Shown here: in pieces, positions 34,098 to 46,463 of the stretch
How the letters are laid out: every line of letters starts with the position of its first letter
Position numbering within the stretch: the stretch's first letter is position 1
Source: Hydrangea macrophylla
Lineage: Eukaryota; Streptophyta; Magnoliopsida; Cornales; Hydrangeaceae
NCBI GenBank assembly: GCA_033977485.1
Contig: CM066983.1
Span: 108,529,580 to 108,593,579, forward strand
DNA: 64,000 bases
Direction of reading: 5' to 3'
The notes under the pieces: generated by a model
Databases searched by the model: none
Seen by the model: only the letters and a program-made list of their open reading frames with translations
What the model was told of the DNA's origin: nothing
Made by a program: the position numbers and the translations under genes

Positions 34098-35458
34098 ATT
34101 CACTAAGAGTAGCTTAGTTAAATGAGGACGAGTTATAGTCTTGGACATCTTAATTTTGATTTCAATAAGATTGGCACACCTTGACCTAAATGTTACTGAC
34201 GGCTTGTAAATGGTCACTAGTATTGCAGTTACCATGCAGCTCAAGTCCTTTTGTCACGCCCCGAAGAAGCAAAAGTAGAGAAAATGAAATCCTTTTTGGT
34301 CCCGTAGGCCTATAACTGGTGAATAATGGCATTGTCATCTACTCAAACTAACAACCACAATGATAGGGAGGATGCTATTCATAGAACATATCTTATTAAC
34401 ATAATCAGAGGCTACAGCGGAAATATAAAAGATTTGGAAGCAACATATGCCCAAGTAACAATTATAAAAGTCTGCTAAATCTATTACAATAGTTGACTTA
34501 GAGTCTGAGGCCTACAACAAATAAGAATAGAAGTACAATAGTTATACAAACTAACTATTACAAAGCGGCACATCTTCGTCTTTAAGCCTTCAGCTCTGAG
34601 TCCGGAGGAACATCAGTCTCTCATCCTCAAGACCTGTAAAGCTCTAGACATTGGAATGTCCAGGGCACAAACGCCATCAGCTTTGAATACAAAGTTGAGT
34701 GAGTACATCAAACACACTCCTCACTAGTTACTGTGCAGCATCTAAAAATGCAGTTAATCTCTTATCAATGACGTCTCTCACGGACATAGCAGAGGTCTCA
34801 TTAAACTATACATTTAATCAAAGATAATAGGAATCATATCAAGTGAAGACAAAGATAAAGATCATAGTATAATATCTCATCATGTTTCTTAATGTCTAGC
34901 ATTATTACATCCATTCATGTAAACCCATCTCATGCTTCTATCTTTATGCCTGGACGCTGAATCCACAAGACTGAACCATCATCTATTCTATTTATACCCA
35001 TATCCATATTCATACTCATATCTATATTCTTATTATCATCCATATCTATACGTAGATACAATAATACCAATCTGAAATCACATATCTTAGCCAGTAGGCC
35101 ACACCGGTCGCTTACCCGGTGGTGTCCTACTTCACACGATCCCTTGACAAGTTACCAGTTGTCTACATGGTACATCCTATCTATAAACGATGGGCGGCAC
35201 ATCGGACGTCTTCTACGATGTATATATCCTCACTGGTCGTCCACACAATGAGAATACATTAGGGCACTAGCTGGACGTAATCGTCAATGGTACACTGGAT
35301 GTCTTTAATAGTTAGAGGCGTACTAGGAACTCTAACCGTCCCACGTCCACCCGGCTCGTCAGCCGTTGATCCTACGGATCCAAAGTACACGTATCACTTT
35401 ATCCCACATAAGGCTCATATCCTACTTCTCACCATATTCTCTTATCTCTTCGTACTAC

Positions 35459-37540
35459 TGTCACGACCCATCCCGCTACGCGCGAAAATAGAACACGTGG
35501 CACACCACCAAGGCTGATCCAATTTCTTTAAAGTGTAAATCACAGCGGAAAACATAAGTAAGAATCATTAAAATCAGAGTTATAAAAAGTTTTGCCCAAT
35601 TAAAAACATTGCCAAGAAGAAACCATTGTAGAAACAGAGGTCCAATCAACTAGAGTAGGGACCCGGTCGACTGGAGGTCAAAACCAGAAGGTATTTAAAG
35701 TCCACAAGCCTCGTCCAGTCGACTGTGTCGGAGACCCAGTCGACTGAGGTCTCAAATCCTCAGTCGCCTGACCATTATCCGGTCGACTGAACACTGTGTA
35801 TGCAATACCATATTTTCGTGCAGAAACCAGTCGACTAATGCCTTCAAAAAATGAAGGAATCTCCTTGTAAAACAGGGGTCCAGTCAATTGTGTCGAGGAC
35901 CCAGTCGACTGATCCTTCCCAAAACTGCACAATCTGCAGCAAACTCAAACCATGGTTCTCCAAATCAAAACCTATACAAACACAATTATATTCCCAAGAT
36001 TCAAAACATAATTATAAGAGTTCTATTGCAGATTACAATATTTCAAACCCATGTCAAGATTCTACTACAAGTTACAAATTCCCAAATCCTTATTACAAAT
36101 TTGGAATAAAGCAAAAGTATGGACAAATGGTGATTTCCCGACATTCCTCTGCCTCACTCCTCACACTTCTGCTTTCCTCGCTTCTTATTACCTGCAATAG
36201 AGTAAATCTCCACTGCTCAACTATATGTTGAGTGTAAAATTCTAAATATATGCTTATATGACAATTTATGCTATAAACATCAAAACACATCAAAATAGTT
36301 TCTAGGGTGAGTGGTACACATTCATCTGGTAAATGAAACCAATGCCATGGAAGGCACACCTCTCCCACGCATCTCGTACACTGCTTGGGCCTTCCTCCAT
36401 ACGAAGTATCGTGTCCTGGTTGGGCCTTTCTCCATACCAGACACCACACAATCAATGTCACAATCTTCAAACTTCGAGGAGCTTACCCCCGGATGAATTT
36501 ATACCAAACTCCCCTTTGACCCCAATTAGGCACATAACATGATCACATAAACAGTTATACATTCTTTTCTAACATTTTCGCGTGCATTATTAACTGGCCT
36601 AATTAATATATGAATTTTTCCCGGATCCAAAATATCAAACTCGATATTTAAAACATGTAAATTCCATATATTTCATAGATCTAGAATTCATACCTCGTGC
36701 GATCTTTCTAAAACTTTAAAGAATCAACTAGAGGTCCGAATAAACATCGAATCTCAATTTATACGTGATTCCTACGAGTTTATCTTATTTTTCCCAAATT
36801 CCTAGAAATTAGATTTTCAGAAAAGTTTGCCAAACGAGGCCTAAGAGGTATCAAAACATAGATCTTACCTCAAGGAGTGCAAATCTCGAATCTGGAGAAA
36901 AACTGACAGACGAACGGTTGTTGATCGGTGTTGTGAAGCTCGTGGAAATCAAATCTCCTTTTCTCTCTCCTCTAAGATATTTTTAGAAAGTTTTGACTAA
37001 TGAAATCTCAAGCTTATCTATTTATAGGCATGGCTTTCGAAAATTATGTCTACCTCTCCACGAGTTTCTCAAAACTTCTAATTATCTCCCGAAATGTCTT
37101 AAAAGTCTACTTGATTATTTCAAGAGTGAAAACTAAAAATTATAAAAGTTTTCGGCTAAGTTCCGTTTGGGTCCAAAATAAGGATCCAAAAACTACTCTC
37201 CGTGGAATCTCTATACCACCTACTCTTTATGCAACATATCACTCACATTTTCACCACAGTGTTCAAAATGATCTAAAACGATATCAAGAGTTAACAGAAT
37301 TATACAAAACATGTATAATTACTATTCATACAATATCAGATATTTCAAATAACATTTAAATCACATAAATGTCATTTATTCATGTCAATGCAACATGATT
37401 ACCAAGTTTCTGTGTCTTCACTAACAGCTCATTGTTGACTCACAGTCAACTCCATCTCAATTATTAATCAACGTTAATAATTTTACATGATCCAATATAT
37501 GTTAGTTAAGATGTATGCAATTTCTGGAATAGGTGTGATA
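35459..37540 (-). mobile_element. Nested solo LTR, related to the gypsy LTR at 1986-12815
   Basis: 2,082 bp from TGTCACGACCC to GGTGTGATA (the final CA changed to TA), with a perfect 5-bp duplication ACTAC (35454-35458 and 37541-37545). Homologous along its length to the LTR of the intact element at the left of the window, including the TATA region (37019-37026) and splice-donor-like site (36864-36871). Carries about eight CAGTCGACTG-type palindromes at 35663-35910. Confidence 0.92.
35663..35910. repeat. Cluster of CAGTCGACTG palindromes
   Basis: About eight copies of CAGTCGACTG or close variants (CGGTCGACTG, CAGTCAATTG, CAGTCGCCTG) in 250 bp, often preceded by CC and followed by a purine. 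The region lies 200-450 bp from the 3' end of this LTR, as the GTCGAC-unlike palindromes do in other LTRs here. Confidence 0.8.
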
Positions 37541-37770
37541 ACTACTATCCCATGCATGCTGACCACATGTCGTGAAATGCCTTACTCTAGATACAGGAAT
37601 TACCACATGGTCTGTATATATCTACTCATCAATTGATAATTAACATGTTGTTATGTTCTGTCTATTATACAGTTCAACAATATCAACATATGGAATCATG
37701 GTACAATATTTAAACAATTAATCAGTTCATATCATAATCAACAGGAAATGACAGTGTTTTGTAAGTTTTG

Positions 37771-37955
37771 ATCGATTAAGTCCCTTCGATCGATTGAAGA
37801 ATAATAAGTTCGATCGATTCATGAAAATATTTCGATCGATTGAGAACGGTAAGCTTTGATCGATTAAAAAATTTTCTATCGATTGAGAACCTTTCAATCG
37901 ATTGAGAATCAGTAGCCTTGATCGATTGAACTTGATTCAATCGATCAAGAATCGT
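37771..37955. repeat. ATCGATT repeat cluster (downstream block)
   Basis: Nine or more occurrences of GATCGATT or ATCGATTG, such as TCGATCGATTGA, spaced 12-30 bp apart in the outer LTR. A second block with the related core lies at 38528-38720. Confidence 0.8.
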
Positions 37956-38150
37956 CTTCTTCCCAGAAACTGGGCAGAGACGAACTAGTATCTTGGGGTT
38001 ACTATATACACATCTAAAACATATAGAATCCTCCTAGAATCATCCCTTGAGTGAGCTAATGAACTCACCTTGTCCCGGCGTACCCGTGACGGTGTCCCGA
38101 GCTCCACAGCGGCGGCTATGGTGATCCTTTCTTTTTCCTTCTTCTCTGGT

Positions 38151-38154
<4 letters not shown>

Positions 38155-38200
<46 letters not shown>

Positions 38201-38347
38201 TGTGTGTGTGTGTGTGTATGTGTGTATTCTCCTCCTCCTCCTCCTTCTCTTCTCTCCAACCCGAGAGAGTGTGTGTGTATGTGTATATGTATATATACGG
38301 ATATATATATATATATATATATTCGTGTATATATATATAAGAGTATG

Positions 38348-38408
<61 letters not shown>
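38155..38408. repeat. Compound microsatellites (CT)n, (TG)n, (AT)n
   Basis: (CT) at about 38155-38196, (TG) at 38201-38217, (TG)/(TA) at 38266-38345, (CT) at 38349-38408. Long frames crossing them on both strands are low-complexity artefacts. Confidence 0.95.
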
Positions 38409-38416
<8 letters not shown>

Positions 38417-38527
38417 CACATACACAGCAAAACATATATATGTATAAGGGGAGGGGTATATATAGGGAAGGGAAAATAACCACAACCACACAAACTTAAA
38501 TGTGGAGGTCAAGTTCTGTTTATTACC

Positions 38528-38720
38528 AATCGATTGGGACCACGTGGCAATCGATTGGTATTAGATATTCTATGAAAATCGATTAGTTAGGATGGCAATC
38601 GATTGGGATAGGGACACATCATGAATTCATGTCAGCAGGATGGCAATCGATTGGAAAAGAATGGCAATCGATTGGGTATCAAAAAGTGGCAATCGATTGG
38701 GAATATGACAATCAATTGGG
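38528..38720. repeat. CAATCGATTGG repeat cluster (upstream block)
   Basis: Eight copies of CAATCGATTGG or a one-base variant, most preceded by TGG, upstream (minus direction) of the outer LTR's TATA box at 38457-38464. CAATCGATTG is a perfect 10-bp palindrome. Confidence 0.85.
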
Positions 38721-39752
38721 AACCAAACTCAACCAAATGCTAGGAAATGTACGAGGGATATATATATACATCTAAATATATAGGGTATTTGTAACACCCG
38801 TACCCGAAAAAGAAGGTTAATGTAATGTTCATGTGTGATAATTAATGATAATTAATATTTATGATGGTTTAAGGTGGGGTTATGAACCCATAGGTGAAAA
38901 GGTGTTCAGATGGAAACTTACATGAAAGTTTCAAGTCAAGTGAAACTGGTATAAAAGTGGGACCTCACGATGGTCTAAATAATGTAAATTGCATTTAGAT
39001 GTAATTATATGTTTAAATGACTACTTGTTTAAATGCTTACAGATATTGTTATGTCATATGTTAGGTAAAGGGAACCAGTTTGGGCACCCATTTGAGGGCG
39101 TAATTGAATACAATTCATAATTAGTAGGTTCAATAGCAACCTCATAATTTATGTGGGACCACGTTTGGGACCCACGCGGGACTTAGATTAAATTTTTTTA
39201 GAAAATGTGGGTAGTTAATGTAATTAATATGGGGATTTCATAATAAAGCTAAAAGAAAGTTGGGGGAGGTAAATAGGAATAGTGCAAACTTATGCCAACA
39301 CATATGCATGAGAGCATATGTGTCTCAGGCACAAATTATAGCTGGATTTACAGAATTTTGAAAGAACCAAAAGCTCTCAACTCGGCGACGGTTTTCCTTG
39401 ACGACGTTTGACGCCGTTCCTTCGCCGTCCGACGTCGTTCCTTCGCCGTCCGATGCCGGATTTACGATCCGAGATCATTTTTGGACTCGTGGAGGTAAGA
39501 AGATCACATACATGTAATTGGTTTTCATTTTCAGTAACGTTTTTTTGGGGACCGTTCTTGATAGACGATGTTTGATATATCAAAACTATGTAGGATTTAT
39601 ACCGGTAGGATTTAGGTTGGAAATTGGCAAGAGGTTGGGATATTCTAAGCTTAATTCGCTAGTAATTCGAAGAGGTGAGTGTCTAATCTCAAAATTGGGT
39701 GTTTAGTTATGTTAATGAGATAATTGTTGTTCATAGTTGCTTAACTCATGCT

Positions 39753-39760
<8 letters not shown>

Positions 39761-39829
<69 letters not shown>
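39761..39829. repeat. (TG)34 microsatellite
   Basis: Uninterrupted TG dinucleotides over 69 bp, following a short TA tract. Confidence 0.98.
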
Positions 39830-39830
<1 letters not shown>

Positions 39831-41032
39831 GATGAATTTAGGCAAAATGTATGTTAATAATGTGAAATTGTGATGCTTATATGCTAAGTTGCTTAAATGC
39901 CTATGTAAATCAAAAGAAAGTCGAGTAGAGATCACCATTTACAAGTCTCATATGTAAAGGATAGTAAGCCCTCAATGAGCGGGGCGTGGTGACGACCACA
40001 ATAAAAAGCCGGTGATGCCTTCAGGGTCACAAGAGAGTGTGTGTTGCGCTATATGCGCCAAAAGTGAGAAAGATCCAGGGTAAGAAGGACCCGAGGATGG
40101 TGGCTGGAGTTACTTAACTTTTCGGAGATCAATTTGTTGTTGTTTATAATGAATGTTGCATTTACATACTGTGCATTCCAATGACATGATTAGTTCCCTC
40201 ACTAAGCAAAAGCTTAAACGAAAAATATATTTTTTGTTGTGCTTATTGAATAACCATCGTAGGTACCAAATGTGAGAACGAGAGGAAATAATCTGCATGA
40301 CAAGGTGGGCGTGGGAGTTGTGTATAAGTGGATATTTTCATATGACTAGTTAGTTTATGTTTAAAATGTATTATTTGTTGTCAATGTATACGTACCTTGG
40401 GTTTTTGGGAGACTTGTAATATGCTAAGATGAGTATTGTTGGTTGGTTATGCACCAAACCATGAGTTGTACTTGCAAGTTGCAAGTTATGTATGTTGGGA
40501 GTGAATTTGAAAGGACCTAGTAGCTTTGGTTGTAAAACTTATCGTGTTTTCCTTATGTTGAATGGTGAGTAATGTGATGCAAGTTGATGTTCTAGGGAAA
40601 GGTTAATGAGTTTGAATGTTAAAAACAACCTTTCAAATGAGATCATGTACATGTTTGAATTTGTAATAGATATGTGAACAACTCATGTTTTGAGAAAGCT
40701 TGTAATATGTTAAGTTGGGTGTTGAGTTTCTTGTGCAACAAACCATGTGTCATGGGTGCTAGTTACATGTTATGTATTTTGGGAAGAAATTTGGAGTAGT
40801 TAGTAACTTGGGTTGTCAATTGAACTTAGTTTTCTTTTAGTTAAGAAGTTATGCGAGTATTGTGTTAAAATGTGGATTTCGATGTAAGTTCATGATCCTA
40901 AGGAATAATTTGTGTGTTTTGATGGTCAATCCATGCTTGAGATGTTGTGTTAAGGTTTAGGAATATTTGGAAATGCTTGGAGAATAATTTTTTATGTTTC
41001 CCCAAAGTTTAGGGAAGTTTGGAAATGTTATA

Positions 41033-41284
41033 CTCCCTCCGTCCCATTTTATGTGTCCATCTTGGGGAATCCAACTATTTAAGGAGACAAAAATAATCTA
41101 CACCTACTTTCCACAATTGCCCATAATCATTGCACTTTCTTTTTTTGTTTTGTTTTGGTGTTGATCACAAAGAAGGGTAGTTTGGAAAACTAAGTAAAAT
41201 TTGTATACTAATTTAGGAAAGTGGACAATAATTTTGGGACATCCAAAAAAGGAAAGATGAACACATAAAATAGGACGGAGGGAG
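41033..41284. mobile_element. Stowaway-type MITE inside a solo LTR
   Basis: 252 bp, CTCCCTCCGTCCCATTTTAT to ATAGGACGGAGGGAG, TA at 41031-41032 and 41285-41286. Close relative of 5412-5657. Youngest layer of the nest at 34252-41730. Confidence 0.93.
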
Positions 41285-41870
41285 TAAACTGATTAAATAG
41301 AGTTTTAGCAGTAGGAAAACTCATCTGCAGAATTCGGGTCGTGTGCAGATCGATCCGGAGCATCTGGAGGAGCAGAAAATAACACAATCTGCTAAAAATC
41401 GGATCGATCTGGTTTTGGGACGGATCAATCCGCTGGTCTGGTTTTAGCCCGACAACTTTTACGAAAACAAGCATAACTCTCTCTAGAAAATTTGGATTTG
41501 CGCGCCGTTTTTTTGCGTTGGAATCGGGACTCAAAGACCTATCTTTTGATACAAAGTTTGCTATACTTTATTAGTGATCATTTTACCCTTGAGGTTGTTT
41601 TGTCATTGTAAACTTGTTTTATGATGTTTAAATCATGATTTTCTTAGTGATTTGAGGGTAAATTGTAGTGTGGGCTTTGTTACACGTGTCCTAATTCGCT
41701 CGAATCGAGTTGGGGTATGACAATATTACAACTTTGTCTCTACCTTTGAAATGTTTGACACCCCCAACAAATCAATTATACAGTCATAGTAAAAAAAAAA
41801 AATGGAACAGACTTCAGTATAGTTCAAACTATACAGTTTGAATTGTACTGAAGTCTGTTACTAAAAAAAA

Positions 41871-42170
41871 TAATGTTAGAATAACTAGTCATCTGGCTAG
41901 TCTGCTGGAGCACATAAAACTCCCTCTGACTATCTATTTAGTTTGAAAAGTTAAAATGATTATTTCTAATGGCAATGCTCTAACTAGAATCAATACTCGT
42001 GCAATGCATAGGAAAATGTTTCTAAATTTCATCATGTAGTATCTTTTGCTAAGTAAGTTTTATGTGCATAAATTTGTTAGTGGTACTATTATTTCATATA
42101 TAGTTTAGGTTTTATTATTTTAATTAATTAATGTAGTTTGTATAATGTAAGTGTATACTCTCTAGTTACT
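41871..42170. repeat. Dispersed repeat, copy 1 (pair with 46911-47215)
   Basis: Shares GGAGCACATAAAACTCCCTC, AAAATGTTTCTAAATTTCAT and GTTAGTGGTACTATTATTT with 46911-47215 in the same order and orientation. Contains a hairpin-like GTGCAATGCA next to CTAG (41984-41987), reminiscent of a Helitron 3' end, but homology continues on both sides of it. 42171-43740 has no feature that I can support. Confidence 0.75.
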
Positions 42171-44599
42171 AAATATATGAGCATATGGAGTATTTTAGGA
42201 GATTTATATCACATATTTTTTTTAATTGTATTAGGTGGGCTTAACAAGTGGTTTCTATTCTAGAAACGCAAATTACACAACCACTAATCTCCTCGTGGTT
42301 GTACACTTTTTCTCCAAATTATTTAATAAACAAATCAAGGAGCACCATTAGTCAACAATAATCTAGATAAAGAACCTTCGGGAAGCATTGCGAAAACGAT
42401 GGGATAACCGCCATAGTGAAACAACTGATTATCGTTAATCACATTAATTATTCAATTACCAAATTTGTTTATTGTATGTAATATTGGGGTTTAATTAATG
42501 ACGATTTGGCAGAGTATATCACTGTTGTTTGTATCCTATAAGTGAAGCACATTTTTTAACTGCACCGACGCTTGATCCTCCTTTGGACTGGATGTGGCTT
42601 TTGTGTTTACATAGAAATAAACATAAAAGTCATAATCTTTAGGGTATCAAGGAATTTAAGAAGAAATTATTACAACCCAAATATACTTTCTGTATCAGGT
42701 TTGGATTGAAGCATCTCTATACCTGCTTCAGTGAAAAACTTACTTTTGAGATTTTAAAGCTTTGTTTTGTTCATGGTTTTCATAAGAGAGAAACCCTCTA
42801 TTTTTCATTACGAAATCCATAAACCAAACAAACTTTTTAAAATTTGTCCCTGTTGGCTAAGACCATCTCAAAGGGTACGTAAGACAAATTTGCATTTCCA
42901 ACAAATTTTTTTGCGCCACATCGACCAAAAACTCTCCAAGGGAAGCTGCAAGTTTGCTGCTTCTCCCAAGTAAGACAAATTTGCTGCATCTCAAGTGACG
43001 CAACAAATCATTATTATTATTTTTTTTCTCTTTGTTTTATTCAATCATGGGTAAAATATATACAAAAACGGGTAGAATACAAAAAATAAGAAAAGGTTTA
43101 AAAAAATCTTAAATTAAATATAGAAGTTTACTACGGAGTATATCTTTTGGAGTGATAAACTTTGATATGTCAAATTCTATATATATCAAATATGACTTTG
43201 ATGTAACAAATTACAGATTTGACATGTAAAATTTGATATATCCTTTGGAAATATTATACATGCATTTTGGGTCCGACTAGGCTTAAACAATCTGAACCGA
43301 TAAAGGATTTGAAAAAATGAATAAACAGAAGGAATAGAATTAAATTGAGAGAAATTAAAGTAAATTTTAACCGAGAAGTAAATTCAGATGTTTTCATAAT
43401 AGTTCTATTTCAAATAGAGTATAAAAAATATATATCTGATTTATTGACATGCTTAACTAAAATCTAACGTTTGTACATACAAAATGGGGATTATGCACAA
43501 TTAATAAGGTATAAAAATACTTGTAAACATGCCTTGCATAATACAAGTGGTCCTGTACTCGTGTATAATATATTAATAATAATAATAGATGGTGAGATAT
43601 AACCAGTTTTCAGCGAGAGCTCTAGAATTGAAAAAAAGAGAATAATTTGGAGAGGACCTAATTTTAAGCAGTGATGGAAGATAATGCAGCCCAAAAAAAA
43701 AAAAATGGAAGATAATGAAAGTTTAATTGGGGAGTGGGGACTGGGGAATGGGGGGATGCGTCAGCGTCAGTACAAGGAGAGCCAAACAAGGCGTAGAGGG
43801 CAGTGAGTCATGAGATGGACCTTCCAATGGTTCTGACTCAGCTATGACTATGACTAGGGAATATTTTGCATTTTTCATAACCCCTCAGAATATACATATG
43901 TGCATATTCGGATACACATTATATTATTTTCTAGATCCTGTTTGGAAATTTAACCATGTTTGTGCCCTCGATTGTGGTTTAAAACTTTCAAAGGGAATAA
44001 CAATTTTATTTTATTTTTCCTTTTTTGGTGCCGAGAAAAGATTACAAACAAACTAGCTTCTACGTGAGAAACAACTACCAGATGTATCGGTCAAAAGTGG
44101 CACACAAAGCTCCCGAGTGGAAGAGTGAAGCAAAACAAAAAGGATTAGTTTGGTTTTTGACTTGTTTGCGATTGCAATGACAATTGTTAAAATTAGAGGT
44201 TGGATAGAAGTAGGAACCGACGCAAGCCAAGGGCACGTGCCCGCTCGACTTATGTATTTTATACGGTGTATATTTGTGCCTCTGAACTTTTTTAATAGTG
44301 CCCCTCTACAATATAAAAATTAAAAATAAAAAAATCACTTTGTTGCTTAATTTTATTTTTATTCTCTCCCAAACTACTGTGTTATTTACGAATTAGCCAA
44401 AAATACTCTAGGGCTTAAGATACTCATTATTTGCAACATGTAAAGTATTCTTTGTTTTGATAAATGAAACTAGTAAAACAATTATGAAGATATTCATTTG
44501 TCTTTGAATAAATATGTTTTCACAGACGCAAAGTGATTTCATGAACCACCACAGATCTTTTATAAGCCAAGACACACAATGTGGTGGATTTAGCAATTC

Positions 44600-44797
44600 C
44601 AGGGCCGGTCCTGAGATTTTGAGGGTCATACTTGAACTTCTAAATAGGGACCCTTTGTATATTAGCATAAATATTACAAATATTACTTATTAATTACTTA
44701 AATAATAAATTTGGGTTAGTATTTTTTTAGAGTGGGCCCTACCTAAAAGGGGGCCCTACGCGACCGCGTGTGCCGCTTCCCCTCAGGACCGGCTCTG
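44600..44797. mobile_element. hAT-type MITE
   Basis: 198 bp with inverted ends CAGGGCCGGTCCTGAG and CTCAGGACCGGCTCTG, flanked by AGCAATTC (44592-44599) and AGCAATGC (44798-44805), an 8-bp duplication with one change, as expected for hAT. Confidence 0.88.
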
Positions 44798-45149
44798 AGC
44801 AATGCCCAAAAAATATTTGTGTTCCTCTGGAACGCTTGTATAAGTGTCCTTTGAGATCAAATTTTGGCTCCTTCCCTGAACAAAAGCAGTACAACGATAA
44901 TGTCGATGGCTACTTTTGTGCATACATGCTCCATGCCAAACGGGCGGTAATAATCCTCATTTGTGTTTATGGTTCTTAATTTGAGTAGTCCTTTTTTAGG
45001 GGATATTAGGTCATAGATCCCTTAAAATTAAGTGTATTAGTTTTAAAAAAAAAAAAAACCCATACAATTTTGGCCACTTTTTAAAAAGTCCCTCGCTACT
45101 TTTTTGTTCAGCAAAAGCCCCTTTGATAGATAAAAACAGAAAATATTCA

Positions 45150-45620
45150 AGAAAACGACCATCTTTAATTTTCTCATTTTTTGGCCTTTTGGGATGAGTT
45201 TTTTTTTTATTTGTTTTTATTTTTTATTTCATGTATTTCTTTGAGGTCTACGCATTGGACTTGAAAATTTTACAAAAAAGGACAAGTTACAGCCTGATTT
45301 TGAGATTTTATCTGTCTAACAGATAATATTATATATTCTGTCAACTTTAAACCACCATAACTTTATCAATTCATGGGCTTTTGGTTGTTTTTTTTCCCCC
45401 TTGTATTTTCTTGAGATCTATGCATCTATGATTCCAGTTATACGAAATGAATATGCTTTTAAAATGCAACTTTTCTTCTTTGATTAATGTTTAGTTTTTT
45501 CCCAGTATTTTATAGTTAATGTTGATCTCGTTTTATAGATATTATTTTTCTGATTCCAAAATATCAAATTTTATGAAAAACGGACTTGTAAAATAAAAGT
45601 TATAGCAATTTAAAATTGTT
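45150..45620 (+). repeat. Dispersed repeat, inverse copy of 56390-56850
   Basis: Shares, in reverse complement, blocks such as TTTCATGTATTTCTTTGAGG, ATAATATTAT near a TAACAGA motif, and ATATCAAATTTTATGAAAAA with the Helitron interior at 56390-56850. Element ends are not visible at this copy. Confidence 0.7.
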
Positions 45621-45635
45621 TTAGGTATAAAAATG

Positions 45636-45793
45636 GGCTAGTGCTAATGCTAATGCCAAAGCACAATGTGCTAATACCAAAGCACCAAGTGTCACTAAAA
45701 GCTTTAGTGACACATATATGAGTGTCACTAAAGCTTTTAGTGACACTTTGTGCTTTGACATTAGCACATTGTGCTTTGGCATTAGCATCACCC
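45636..45793. mobile_element. GGGTGATG/CACTAGCC hairpin MITE, copy 2 (inverted)
   Basis: 158 bp, starts GGCTAGTGCTAATGC, ends GCATTAGCATCACCC, between perfect 8-bp duplications TAAAAATG (45628-45635 and 45794-45801). Same TTAGTGACAC/GTGTCACTAA core as the copies at 30899 and 48700. Confidence 0.9.
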
Positions 45794-45828
45794 TAAAAAT
45801 GACCTAATAAATGAAAAGAAAATAGCAT

Positions 45829-45966
45829 AAATTTAGGGAATTGTTATGTACACCCGTGTATTTGCTATGTACACCCAAATTCTTTCATTTTAATCATTTT
45901 TCTTCTATTAATTTTTACTTTTGTAAAGGTAAATTAGCGGTGTACGTAGCAATTCTCTAAATTTAA
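45829..45966. mobile_element. Foldback MITE
   Basis: Inverted arms AAATTTAGGGAATTGTTATG and the complement of GTAGCAATTCTCTAAATTTA, with GTACACCC / GGTGTAC inside. 138 bp, non-coding. Confidence 0.65.
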
Positions 45967-46463
45967 GCTTGAAAGTATTTTATTTGAAGGGTTATGGTAG
46001 AAGCTTTTTTTCTTATCTTTTTTTTTTTGTGGCTAAAATCATTGAAGTAGTCATTCATGGGTATGGATGGGGAAGAGCTCTGTTTCTGATATGTATGTGT
46101 AGATGTATGTATGGCATGATTGGACATGAACATAACATGGGTATGAAATGGGTTTTGGTTTTGGGATCTGGTGGTGGGGTGGGCACAGTTTTGAGTCTTT
46201 TGCCTCAAAGGAAAAAGGCCATTTTGCCACCAGACGTGAAGTTGACATGTGTGGGTCCCACTTCACGTCAGTCGCACGTGGCGCTATGCTGGAGTTTGAA
46301 TTTACACGACACTCGTGGGGGCATTTAGATTTGCCAATTTATTTTGGATTGTCATTTTGCTGAAAAGGCAAAAATAAAATATACTACGTAGTAGTAAATA
46401 TGAAAACAACTTTAATATCACTAATAAATAAGCGCATCTCCAGTAGTTAAATTATTTATAATA

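Larger units (their letters stand above)
38790..41722 (+). mobile_element. Nested solo LTR, family B, plus orientation
   Basis: 2,933 bp from TGTAACACCCGTACCC to GGGGTATGACA, flanked by GTATT (38785-38789) and ATATT (41723-41727), a 5-bp duplication with one change. It is inserted three bases from the end of the outer LTR. Homologous in reverse to 32140-34097. Contains a GAG|GTAAG donor (39492-39499), a (TG)34 microsatellite, a Stowaway MITE (41033-41284) and GGATCGATCC-type palindromes (41344-41430). Confidence 0.88.
34252..41730 (-). mobile_element. Outer solo LTR hosting two nested solo LTRs
   Basis: Starts TGTCACGCCCCG (34252) and ends TAGGGTATT|ACA, the last three bases (41728-41730) separated from the rest by the nested LTR at 38790-41722. 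Flanks CCTTT (34247-34251) and ACTTT (41731-41735) give a 5-bp duplication with one mismatch. Its own length is about 2.45 kb (34252-35458, 37546-38789, 41728-41730). TATA box at 38457-38464, splice-donor-like AAG|GTGAGT at 38063-38071, CT and TG microsatellites at 38155-38408, and ATCGATTG arrays on both sides of the promoter. Confidence 0.85.

Noticed and set aside
37985..38512. Frames of 91-175 codons on both strands
   Set aside because: Produced by (CT)n, (TG)n and (AT)n microsatellites; Glu/Arg and Ser/Leu runs are translation of dinucleotide repeats.
46000..46363. Overlapping frames of 71-119 codons on both strands
   Set aside because: No conserved motif; overlapping frames in several phases are expected by chance in this G-rich stretch.
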